Of a stretch of DNA of 64,000 nucleotides, positions 55,065-64,000 are shown piece after piece. Location of the stretch: NCBI GenBank assembly GCA_038277395.1, contig CM076193.1:94937583-95001582 (forward strand), in the 5' to 3' direction. The notes beneath the pieces were generated by a model. That model was not told the DNA's origin, ran no database searches, and saw only the letters and a program-made list of their open reading frames with translations. The stretch's first letter is position 1; the number at the start of each line of letters is the position of its first letter. The DNA is from Dryocosmus kuriphilus (taxonomy: Eukaryota > Arthropoda > Insecta > Hymenoptera > Cynipidae). The translations under genes were made by a program, and so were the position numbers.

Positions 55065-55869
55065 AATTAAGTCCCTCCCATACTAGCACCCAATATTCAG
55101 GCAATATTGCGATGGCCATTTTTGGCAACATTCGGCTGCTAAAATTATTATTATTTTTAACAACAAATATCTCGTAAACCGTAAGAGATAGGTAAAAATG
55201 GATGCCATTTTTGGGGTTTTGAGTACCCGTAGTATATTATTGTATATACAGGGTGTCTAAAAAGTCTCGGGACGGTTATATATTTCCTCAGGTAAAATAT
55301 TTTTCAAAAAAGTGAAGGTCATTCCTAAAGTAAATTTCAACGAAGAATTTAATGGTGACCTTCATTTTGACCTTGAAGTTGATCTTCATGGCTTTTTGAA
55401 GGTCAAATCTGTTTTTTTAAACGGAAACCCCCTTTTTTTACATCTGCAGTCGATAGAGCGGAAAATTCTACGTTCAGGTACGTACCCAAGTCATAGGTCA
55501 ATTGTAACGTTCAAGGTCAGTTAGAGGTTATTTGAAATTAACAAAGTTTTCCAAGAGGTCAGTGCAATTCCTGAAGTAAATTTCAACGAGAAATTCATTG
55601 GTGAGCTCTGTATTAATCTTGGTTACAGCGTTTTGAATATTGTAAAATCATAAGGAAATTTTTCATTAAAAGTTCCAGATGTTCTGGTGAGAGTTCTGTT
55701 CCTCCCCCAAGAGTTATACAGTCCTATACCGTTTTTCGATACCTAAGTCAATACCTAAGGCGATACCATAAGTCCTATACCGTTTTTCCATACGAATATT
55801 ACGAATCGAAACTAAATTTACGTATTACGAGTACATACTTACTATCTTTCGCTAAAAGATTATTATAGC

Positions 55870-56953
55870 GCAAGCTAAACTTTCGGAACGAGAGAGGGTA
55901 TCTGTATTAATGATGCGTGGGTGGGGAGATCGAGTTCTATCTTATGATCAAGTTCGTTTGCTTTTTAATCGCACTTTTCGTAATGGATAAGGGTTAAATC
56001 CTGTCTCAAAATCAGCAATTGAAAGAACTGTAAGGCGCTTTATGAATCATGGATCTATCAAGGACCTTCAGAGAACTGGTCGGCCAAAATCTGCAGGATC
56101 TGAGGAAATGCAGGTGGACATAGCCCAAGCATTTGTTGAAAACCCACACCTTAGCTTACGTCGAGCTAGTGATGAGCGTGACGTTGCTCCTGAGACAGTG
56201 CGAAATATTTTAAAAAGCATTAATTTCCATCCTTACAAAGTTCATCTGGTACAAGAGCTCAATGAAGACGATCCTGATCGTCGGGTTGAATTTTGTGAAA
56301 TTATGATGGACAGAATTGATAGAGATCCTCTTTTCTTGTACAATACAGTATTTTCAGATGAAGCTACTTTCACTTTAAAAGGTGAAGTTGACAGGCAAAA
56401 CTGTAGATATTGGTCCGACACAAATCCTGATTGCATGTTGGAGAGTCACACACAATATCCACAAAAGATTAATATTTGGGCCGGTATCTTGAATGATATA
56501 TTGATAGGCCCTTTCTTCATCGATGGTAATCTCAATGCCCCGGCATATGAAGAGCTTCTCAGAAACCAAATTGTACCAAGAATAAGGGAGATTACAGGCG
56601 ATAATTTTCAAAATATTTGCTTCCGGCAGGACGGAGTAGCGGCTCATTACGGTAGGGAGGTTCGAGCATATTTGGATACTCAGTTCCCTCAAAGGTGGAT
56701 TGGAAGAAGGGATGAAATCGAGTGGCCTGCTAGATCTCCTGATCTGACGCCTCTCGAATATTTTCTTTGGGGTTATTTAAAGAGCAAAGTATACTCAACG
56801 CAACCCCAAAGCTTAGACGAATTGCAGAATTGGATTCTGCAACAGGCTACTTTCATTGATAGGGATATGATTCGTAATGCTGTTACTCATTTTTACTATC
56901 GCATAGCTTTTTGTCAAGAAACTCAAGGTTTTCAGTTCGAACATCTTCACTGA
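55870..56953 (+). pseudogene. Tc1/mariner-like transposase; one in-frame stop near the N-terminus
   Basis: The frame reads AKLSERERVSVLMMRGWGD, VRLLFNRTFRNG, a TAA at 55987, then GLNPVSKSAIERTVRRFMNH. From the ATG at 56042 a 303-codon frame is open to 56953. It has an HTH segment (LSLRRASDERDVAPETVRNI), then catalytic Asp106 in FSDEATFTL, Asp197 in FRQDGVAAHYG and Glu239 in SPDLTPLEYFLWGYLK (a second Asp, 234, lies five residues earlier). D197 to E239 leaves 41 residues, unlike DD34D/E of classic mariner and Tc1. Many insect relatives have Asp at the last position, so Glu here is notable. The stop removes the first HTH from the main frame, unless translation starts at 56042. Confidence 0.85.
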
Positions 56954-56956
56954 AGC

Positions 56957-57078
56957 GTGAGAGGCAAGGGGGCTCACGCTAATCAAGCACCCCGAAACGT
57001 GAGAGGCAAGGGGACTCACGCTAATCAAGCACCCCGAAACGTGAGAGGCAAGGGGATTCACGCTAATCAAGCACCCCA
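56957..57078 (+). repeat. 42-bp minisatellite, three units, directly after the transposase stop
   Basis: Units CGTGAGAGGCAAGGGG...CTCACGCTAATCAAGCACCCC begin at 56957, 56999 and 57041. GTGAG and CTCAC give each unit a short stem. The length (42, a multiple of three) makes an apparent 14-residue protein repeat that I do not consider real. Confidence 0.9.
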
Positions 57079-57695
57079 AAGGGAACAGAATTTAGTACGT
57101 CCACGTCGTTGTTCCTGGGTAATGCTAAACGTAAACGTAAACTGCTTGGAAAAAACCTTGAAGAAACCTTGAAGATCATCACCAAGATCAATACAGAGCT
57201 CACCAATGAATTTCTCGTTGAAATTTACTTCAAGAATTACACTGACCTCTTGGAAAACTTTGTTAATTTCAAATAACCTCTAACTGACCTTGAACGTTAC
57301 AATTGATCTATGACTTGGGTACGTACCTGAACGTAGAATTTTCCGCTCTATCGATTGCAGATGTAAAAAATGGGGGTTTCCATTTAAAAAAACAAAGTTG
57401 ACCTTCAAAAAGCCATGAAGGTCAACTTCAAGGTCAAAACGAAGGTCACCATTGAATTCCTCGTTGAAATTTACTTCAGGAATGACCTTCACTTTTTTGA
57501 GAAATATTTTACCTGAGAAAATATCCAACCGTCCCGAGACTTTTTAGACACCCTGTAGATCCATATTATAAAATAAAAACCATTTTTACCTATCTCGCCT
57601 AAGATTTACCAGATATCTGTTGTTAGAAACAATAAGTTAATGTTGCCAAAAACGATCATCGCAATATTGAGGCAATATTAGGTGCTAATAGGGTC

Positions 57696-58367
57696 GTGCC
57701 TCTAATCAATAATATTAAATTGCTTGCGTTTTTAAAATTGATTTTCGTCTTTTAAGTGCAAAATTCAATGTAGGTGCACCATAAGAGAGTGCTTCTTCCC
57801 TTGCGTGAAGTGCACTAGCCTTTTTCTCACAAAAAGGAAAAGTTTTATTGCCTCCTATTTCGTACATTCCCATACAGACTTTGACAGCATTGTCGGCGCA
57901 CTTTTCCACCATTTTTCTGCACTTAATCTCGCATTTTCTCATATAGGTTTTACTTTTATCGGAACCTTATCATGAGCATCCACCCATCCTGTAACCTAAA
58001 TAAAATAACCATTCCGGGCTCTAAAAACCTTGACAGATCTGGTTTTTTTTCAGTGCAAGTCGATACCCTGAAGCTAGGTGAAGATTTGAGCAACCCTACA
58101 TATTTCGACATTTTTTGTACCCGCAGCTCCAACAGCCTCAAGTGAAAGGGTATATTTAACTGTTTTTAGTTTTTTGATTGCGATTCAAGTTTTTCTTAGA
58201 AAAATTTAGAGAAATTTTGTGATTTTTTGAAAATTAAAAGTTTTGAATGGTCTCACTGCAGCACTGTATCCCCAGCCAACCAGTTACTGTCCTGTACGCT
58301 TCTTCAGCCATCACAGGTTCCTTGCTGATTATTATTGGCGTGTTACTACTCGAGTACTAGGTAACAG
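57696..58367. other. no gene supported
   Basis: Two short minus-strand frames (57942-57715 and 58141-57956) have no recognisable family. From 58368 the sequence CAGTGTTGCCG looks like a hAT TIR tip. Confidence 0.4.
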
Positions 58368-59723
58368 CAGTGTTGCCGTTTATGGTACTATAACACCCAA
58401 AAAGTACAATCTCTAAAAATGGAGTACGTTAGTACCACTTTGAAAACTCCGGTACAATTGACTCGCTACGTTTTTTTTTTTTTTTTTGTCAAGTACTATT
58501 TGGCTCAATTTCAAAAAGCGTGCCTTTTTGGTTTTTTACTCACTCTCCGTAAATGACTCTAGTGTGTTACTTTTGGATGGATGGAAGAATTCTAGCAAAA
58601 ATGAGAAATATGTTGTTGGCACTCTTCACAATCCTAAGGGAGAAAAAGTATTTCTCAATTGTTTGGATTTCACCGTTAAAAGTGAAATTGCGTTAGCTCT
58701 AAAAAAAAGTTACAGATGCGGCAGTTATTAATGCAAAATAAATGTATAGTACTCAGATTTATGCGTTTGTTTCCGACAATGTATCATCGATGATTTGTAT
58801 GGGAAAAATGATTGATTAATTATTGGCATGTTACTTGTAATAGCCACAGCGGGAATTTGTTGGCTAGAAACTTGGTAGAATCTTCATTTAATTCGAAAGC
58901 AGTACCAGTGCTGAAAGAATTTAAGTCGCCAGCATTAGAAAAAGAGCTTACCCGGCGAGGCGGTATAAGAATTTGCTTGCCGGACGATACCACATGGTGT
59001 AGTTTTCGTGACTATTTTCGATGTTTTCTCAGAAATTTGAATATAATGCGTGATATCGTTAAGGAAGGTCAGCATCCAATTTTGGCGGAATCAGCTTCTT
59101 TAATCATGGATGATGAGTTTGAACAAGAACTATTGAAATTTGTAGTAATTTTTGACGAAGTTTGCAGGTTGATAAACAAATGTCAAAGTGACAAAAGTAA
59201 TATAGCAGATGCTATTGAAGATTGGCTTTTAACTCGGTTTCCCATCTGTAATGAAAAATATGAATCTCTTCTTGAAGCTCGCCTGGAAAAAGTCATGAAA
59301 ACGGTTGGCTTACCGACGAACATCTTGCATCCTGTTTACAAAGGCAGAGTCTTTGTTGATAATATAAAATACAATGAAATGGCTAACAACTTTTTCAAGG
59401 AAAATTTAGATGAAACTGGCTCTGCCGACTTAGCTGCTTATCTAAACTCAGAGAGAATTTTCAAAACTTTAGAGAAAAAAAATCTAAAAGATCCGGAAAC
59501 GTTTTGGAGCTTGGCAGAAGCAAAACACCCTGCGTTGAGTATGTTAGCTATAAAATTAATGAGAATACCGAGTTCTACTGCAGCAATAGAGCGACTTTTT
59601 TCACAGTGGTCTTATGTTCATAATAAACTTCGAAATCGCTTGAATACAGAAACTTCGAAGAAGTTGATATATATTTACTACTCTTTGAGAATGACTGATA
59701 CTAATGTTAGTGACGATTACTGA
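58368..59723 (+). pseudogene. hAT transposase (copy 1), broken, N-terminus missing
   Basis: A hAT-like tip CAGTGTTGCC (58368) precedes a T run and the frame from 58486: VNDSSVLLLDGWKNSSKNEK, where the Asp of DGW (58576) is the first catalytic residue of hAT enzymes. A stop (58738) and frameshift follow; the frame from 58812 reads WHVTCNSHSGNLLARNLV (hAT CX2H motif), then DDTTWCSFRDYF (Trp motif), a long helical insertion region, LPTNILHPVYKGR, and the C-terminal dimerisation domain IPSSTAAIERLFSQWS (Glu catalytic) ... VHNKLRNRLNTETSKKL to 59723. No BED finger is present upstream, so the 5' part is deleted. No matching right TIR was found before 60077. Confidence 0.8.
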
Positions 59724-60077
59724 TTAAGAAAGTCTCTTAATTACTTGTAATAAGTAAATAATTTGTAAATATTTGTACACATTAATATTTTTATACCTAA
59801 ATGAATAAAATTATCATGCTTTAAGTGTTGAATTAAAATAAATTTTTGTTATCGAAAAGCAAATTTTTTTGTTTTGCATTAGAGAAATCTTTCGTTTAAC
59901 TAACTATTCCATCTTATTGAATGAAAATCCCTTGGCATATACTTTTTAAGATCACCTTCGAAACAAATACGTATTGAAAACTATTCATATTGCTTTATTA
60001 GTATATGTTTTGGAAACAGGTTTGTAAATGATGATTCAGTTGCATTTTCTCAACTTTTTATTTACATTAGTATAGTA
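59724..60077. other. no feature seen between the two hAT genes, left half
   Basis: AT-rich; contains possible poly(A) signals AATAAA (59804, 59839 region) after the hAT copy 1 stop. No TIR matching CAGTGTTGCC was found. Confidence 0.4.
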
Positions 60078-60229
60078 ACCCTGCTTAAAATTTCGGACAG
60101 ATTCCGTACATAAGCAGACAAACTTCTGATTGTTTTCCTACAGTTTTCGGATTAGATCGGACATATTTCGGAAAAAAATCGTAAAGCGGATTGATTTCGG
60201 ATGAATTCCAAAATTTTAAGCAGGGAAAG
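60078..60229. repeat. 152-bp inverted-repeat element (MITE-like)
   Basis: Ends CCCTGCTTAAAATTTCGGA and, on the right, CCAAAATTTTAAGCAGGG. Internal inverted copies of TCGGA/TCCGA occur. No clean target duplication could be read (flanks GTATAGTAA and AAAGCTTTG). The outer CCCTGC is compatible with a reversed hAT-type CAGGG tip but proves nothing. Confidence 0.65.
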
Positions 60230-60504
60230 CTTTGAACGTTAACTCAGTCTTGAACGGTTTCTATTCTAATAAAACTTTGTACGAGAATATTATTTGGCTT
60301 AAAGAACAAGTAACATGAAAAAGTTTTAAAAATTTTTACACTGTTTCGAATCACGGATTCTTAGACTGTAATATAAGTCGCCTAGTTTCTCAGTCTGATC
60401 GTTAGTTAAATTGCATCGTTCAAGAAAGTGACATTTTAAATTAATTGTCGAAGCTGCAATCTTGACAATATTTAATGCCAGTTTTGATAACTCAGTCCTT
60501 AGTC

Positions 60505-61660
60505 TCAGCTAAACTCCAGAATACTAAAGGCGATTTTATATCTTTGTGAAATAGTTTTACGAATAATACCGCTTTTCTTCCTGTAAGCTGTATGTTGATT
60601 CAGTCCATCTTCGTCTAGTTTATCAAGCAGGAATTCATTAACTGTTGCCAAATCCTGTAGACTCAATTTAAGACCCCGATATTTTGGATGCAATAAATTA
60701 GCTGTTAGAAATACTGGTTGCTTGATAATTTGTTTTTGAACTGCTATCTCGGAACTAAGCCTTTGATTAGCAGCATTCGCGTCATATAAATCAATCCAAT
60801 TCTCAAGGACATCTCCAATCAAATAATATTTTTCTTGGAACATCTCAATAAGATTAACTATTGACTTATATGTTTTCTGACATTTGTCAACCTCAAGTTT
60901 AAAATCCTTATCCAACAGAAGTATTGTGATTTCTTGATTAAATTTAATGTTTCCTTCTCCAAAACTTTGTCTCAAAACAGTTAAATTTTGAAGAAAACTC
61001 GAGTAATCAAAAAAGTATGAATGTCCCAGGTTCCGTGTTGCTCACCACCACAGGAATCTCTGAACAATTAAGACCTAACAACTTCCTAATTTTTTGGTCA
61101 TTTTGACAGTGATTCAGAATATTAGTAACTATCTTCCACGATTCCGGATTTTTAAGAGAATTAGCCACTAAATTTGCAATTTTGATATTGCACGGTATAA
61201 ACAAAATGCTTGAAATATTATCTAAAAGTGAAAACTCCTCAGAAAGGACCGCAAATACGTCTAGGCTATATTTATCACGTGCTAAATTAATTGCTTTATC
61301 AACAATTCTTTTTAGATCAGTTTCACGCTCTGCGTCTTTTAAGAATGAAAAACTTTTTAGAAAAGTAGTTCTTCCATTCAAATCACGAATGACAGCCAAT
61401 TCTTGCTTGTTGGAATTTGCTATAAGCTTTATCGAGAAGAGTAGATGACAGTTCCTCTGATGTTGGTGGTACATAGGCTGGGCGTAAGGCTTTAAACAGA
61501 TCTTTAAAGAAATCGGATTCCACAGCTTCAAATCCATTGTTGCACCCATAAATAAGTCTTGTGACAGCTCTGCCAATCATAACTTTTTGCTTAGGTATAA
61601 CCTTGTCGTACGTAGCCCACAGGCTACGTGCGTCTTTTCTTGCAACTGATTGATTTGCCT
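60505..61660 (-). pseudogene. hAT transposase (copy 2), broken, both ends incomplete
   Basis: Minus-strand pieces: from about 61660 RKDARSLWATYDKVIPKQKV and IGRAVTRLIYGCNNGFEAVE with LRPAYVPPTSEELSSTLLD (61580-61383); then, after a shift, NLARDKYSLDVFAVLSEEFS, PCNIKIANLVANSLKNPES (61250-61130), LRQSFGEGNIKFNQEITILL and QPVFLTANLLHPKYRGLKLS, ending before the dimerisation domain at 60505. The IGRAI...VES-type start and LHPKYRG are typical of ZBED-like hAT enzymes. The DGW Asp region is deleted between 61400 and 61380, and the CX2H His is replaced (CNIK). It differs in sequence from copy 1, so the two are distinct families converging tail to tail. Confidence 0.75.
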
Positions 61661-62292
61661 AGAAAAAAATGCATGAAGAATTAGCAATTTTTAAATTGAA
61701 AAAGCTTGTGAGTCTAAATAGGATTCTAGTTAAAAATAAATGAAAATTCGGCTAAATATATTGAACAATTTTCCGTTATTTCTATTATTCCTTTAAGTGT
61801 TAAATTCTGAAAGTTCAAAATAAGCGACATCTTTTCAGTACTTAAAACATTCGCAATGTTTTCAAATAAGAATTTATTTATCAAATAAGAATTTATTTTT
61901 TTTTAATATTCAAAATTGTAAAATGTAAATGTACCTATGAACTTTTAACCTGCTTTCTGCTGTATTGCTCAAATCTTTTTGCAGCCTAGACAAAAAACAA
62001 CACCTTTACTATTTTCATCAACACTTCGCTGAAAGTCCAGTTTCTCCCAATAGACAGCTTTTGGCCTACCACCCCTATTAATATTGTTTTATAATTTAAA
62101 AACACTGCAAAAGAATTATCACAAGAATATCGATCGAGGTTATGGTGAATACTTCAATTTAAACATTTGAATAACACTTCTCTTCTGCTTCTGCGCCGAC
62201 GCCATCTTGAAAACGTATATTACGTTTCGTAAAAAACTAAGGACGTATTATACGTAAATAAATTACGTAAAAAACCTATGTAATTTACGTAC
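61661..62292. other. no gene; ACGTAA-rich DNA at the right end
   Basis: AT-rich. From 62215 the motifs TTACGTTTCGTAAAAAAC, TTACGTAAAAAACC and TTTACGTACG anticipate the same motif family at 62437-62510, and may be a worn copy of the same miniature. Confidence 0.45.
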
Positions 62293-62640
62293 GCTCAAGG
62301 TAGCAGCAGAGATGGTAGCAGCGTGGACGGCGGACCTTTCATTTTAGTTCGCGCAAGAGAAGAGGTCGCAAGGGTGCGCTGCGGTAGGCTGCGGAAAGTC
62401 AATCGAAATAAAATACACGAGTTAGCAGGGTTGCGCACGTAAATTACGTACGTAAATTACGTAAAAACCCTATGTAATTTACGTACGTGATTTACGTACG
62501 TAATTTACGTGAGCAACCCTGCTCACTCGTGTATTTTATTTCGATTGACTTTCCGCAGCCTGCCGTAGCGCACCCTTGCGACCCTTTCTCTTGCGCGAAC
62601 TAAAATGAAAGGTCCACCGTCCACGCTGCTACCTTGAGCG
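62293..62640. repeat. ~350-bp near-perfect palindrome
   Basis: The left arm (62293-62422) and right arm (62525-62640) are inverted copies: GTCAATCGAAATAAAATACA on the left is mirrored by TGTATTTTATTTCGATTGAC on the right, and GCAGCGTGGACGG by CCGTCCACGCTGC-type sequence. The left arm has a 14-bp extra (GCAGAGATGGTAGC). The centre is the 96-bp miniature at 62426-62521. Confidence 0.85.
62426..62521. mobile_element. 96-bp hAT-type miniature at the palindrome centre
   Basis: CAGGGTTGCGCACGTAAA at the left and TTTACGTGAGCAACCCTG at the right, with repeated ACGTAAATTACGTACG between. The CAGGGTTG tip is shared with the foldback element at 10175. The flanks GAGTTAG and CTCACTCG are not direct repeats, so a simple insertion with 8-bp duplication is not shown. 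Confidence 0.6.
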
Positions 62641-63230
62641 GTAAAATAGGGCTGCAGTTTAACAATTCGCTAATGCTGGTAGAGTACATCAGAGAAGATA
62701 ACTTTCATATGAATTGATTTTTCTAAATGTTTGCAATTTCTATACTCATTGTCTCGCGTGTCAATTTTTGTAACTTTTCTATTTCATCTTTAGACTAAAA
62801 AATTAACTTTTATCGTGATTTTTTCTAGAAATTTTAAAGTTGTAAATGAAATTATAAGATCTAGAAATAGTTGTCTTATTAAATTAATTATTAACCATTT
62901 TGAAAGTTTTAAATTACAGTACTTTCCAGTATTATAACTAGGGCTACTTGTTTCTTAATATTTGTTAAAATGATGACATACGCCACTGTAAAAGGAGTTG
63001 TGAGTGATGTGACGCGCGCCTTTTTTCAGATGTTAGATGTTGGTCCTCTAAGGCCGCACACAAAGATAAAGATAAAAATTAAAATCTAAATAGCCCGGGC
63101 GTTAGCCTTCCTAAAGGCAGTCCTGAATAAACTTCAAAAGTACTTGAAATAAACCATAGTGTAATTTTCCTAAAAGTTCCTAAATAGTAATCAATAACTC
63201 GAAAGCTATTCGGGCCATAGGCAAACGAGG
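62641..63230. other. no gene supported
   Basis: AT-rich DNA without a recognisable frame or repeat. Confidence 0.4.
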
Positions 63231-63345
63231 ATCACCAGGCTAATCGCCCATAACCTTGACAACACATCCGGGTAATGGATGAAAAAAGACCCACCAGGCT
63301 AATCATCCATAGCCCCGAACTCGAGTAATGACAAAACAAAATAAG
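63231..63345. repeat. two ~60-bp direct repeats
   Basis: Units starting ATCACCAGGCTAATCGCCCA (63231) and CCACCAGGCTAATCATCCAT (63291) share CCAGGCTAATC, CCATA and GGGTAATG/CGAGTAATG. They are diverged. Confidence 0.6.
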
Positions 63346-63587
63346 AAACGATAATTCCCAAAATAATACGCAAGGATAATTTAAGACTATATGGAAAGCG
63401 ATGATAACTAAGAAAAATTTAGAGAGATCCGACAAAAAAAATTAGCTAGCTCAGTTCTTAAAGGTAGAGTGGGTGTTCGAATAAATAAATTTTTGGCAAG
63501 ACCCTTTTAAATGTGTATAAAGTAAAATTAACAATTTATTCTAAATAGCATTGAGTCGAAAAGAGACTACAAAAAAAGGTGAGAATA

Positions 63588-63845
63588 ACAAATCCATTTC
63601 CAAAATAATATTTCACAAAAATTACAAAGTTTACTTGAAGCAGGCGTAACAAGAATAATGAATCACAAATCAATTTCCAAAATAATAATTAACAGAAATA
63701 ACAAAGTTCACTTAAAGCAGGCGTTACAAGAGTAATGAATCACAAATAAATTTCCAAAATAAATAATTTAACAAAAATAACAAAGTTCACTCAAAGCAGG
63801 CGTTACGAGAATAATAGATCGCAAATCAATGTCCAAAATAAATAG
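63588..63845. repeat. ~78-bp tandem repeat, 3.3 units
   Basis: Unit starts at 63588, 63665, 63742 and 63821 (ACAAATCAATTTCCAAAATA); each contains ACAAAGTTCACTTAAAGCAG, GCGTTACAAGAATAATGAAT. The units are close to one another. The rest of the window to 64000 shows nothing more. Confidence 0.85.
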
Positions 63846-64000
63846 GGGAGGACTAGTCTGTATTAAAATGTCTTTACAATGATACAATGTGACAGAAAAG
63901 GTCGCCAACATAACGGGATTAGGGAAAATAATTACCAAACACATGCTCTCGTGACAAAAAAAAAGAAGGAAATTCTCAACACAAGAGGTCGGAATGATAG

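Larger units (their letters stand above)
55249..57555 (+). mobile_element. Tc1/mariner-superfamily element, 2307 bp, TA duplication
   Basis: Ends CAGGGTGTCTAAAAAGTC at 55249 and the complement GACTTTTTAGACACCCTG finishing at 57555, each next to TA (55247-55248 and 57556-57557). TIRs are about 375 bp (55249-55625 and 57181-57555) and very similar. The transposase gene sits between them on the plus strand. TA duplication and an IS630/mariner-type transposase agree. Removing the element leaves a nearly continuous outer repeat. Confidence 0.92.
55065..57695. repeat. older inverted repeat flanking the mariner-like element
   Basis: The left arm (about 55070-55215) and right arm (about 57580-57695) are inverted copies: AATATTGCGATGGCCATTTTTGGCAACATT-type sequence on the left (read in two parts, GCAATATTGCGATGG and TTTTTGGCAACATT) and AATGTTGCCAAAAACGATC with CGCAATATTGAGGC on the right; also AGATAGGTAAAAATGG and CCATTTTTACCTATCT. 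They are more diverged than the inner TIRs, so the mariner-like element most likely landed in a pre-existing foldback element. Confidence 0.7.

Noticed and set aside
56957..57172. Frame with a 14-residue repeat
   Set aside because: It follows from a 42-bp DNA repeat behind the transposase stop; no start context or family.
63588..63845. CRISPR-like array
   Set aside because: Units are contiguous ~78-bp tandem copies without unique spacers, in a eukaryotic context.
1..64000. Host protein-coding gene with introns
   Set aside because: Every long frame belongs to a mobile element; no conserved host protein segment was recognised.

Overview
This window looks like a transposon-dense, probably heterochromatic stretch of an arthropod genome, most likely an insect. 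It contains R1-clade, RTE-like, gypsy-like and BEL/Pao-like retroelements, plus Transib, hAT, Tc1/mariner and several unclassified cut-and-paste elements. I found no convincing host gene, rRNA, CRISPR array or bacterial-style operon. The species cannot be fixed from the sequence.

Layout. 1-15.3 kb: four minus-strand fragments (A-D) of one R1-clade non-LTR family lie in or beside arrays of a ~160-bp satellite whose monomers carry a homopolymer C tract; a decayed gypsy-like element (3.6-7.1 kb) sits between them, and fragment C carries a 955-bp hAT foldback element with a perfect 8-bp target duplication. Fragment D holds an uninterrupted 531-codon frame fusing ORF1 (gag) to the end of ORF2. 16.07-19.87 kb: a terminal-inverted-repeat (TIR) element with a broken transposase-like gene and a cluster of five identical-type hairpins. 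21.80-26.08 kb: a complete Transib element with ~0.88-kb TIRs, 5-bp target duplication CGGCG, CACAGTG termini identical to the consensus RSS heptamer, and an uninterrupted 660-codon RAG1-like transposase. 26.7-39.5 kb: two copies of one RTE-like LINE in opposite orientation flanking a 3' fragment of another transposase and a decayed BEL/Pao-like element.

40.2-52.4 kb: a three-level nest. An outer TIR element of unknown superfamily (transposase-like gene at 49.6-51.9 kb) was hit by an R1-clade element (40.82-49.54 kb, 15-bp duplication), and that was hit by a 3.9-kb TIR element (44.07-47.97 kb, TAA duplication, CACAG termini). Removing the innermost element with one TAA restores the R1 ORF2 reading frame. 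52.4-55 kb is AT-rich with no gene seen. 55.06-57.7 kb: a Tc1/mariner-like element with TA duplication inside an older inverted repeat. 58.4-61.7 kb: two different decayed hAT transposase genes converging tail to tail. 62.3-64 kb: a long palindrome centred on a 96-bp hAT-type miniature, then tandem repeats.

How it fits together: the satellite is the apparent landing site of the R1-like family; long-TIR DNA elements land inside other elements; most coding regions are broken. The Transib transposase and the ORF1-ORF2 fusion are the only two long frames that look intact.
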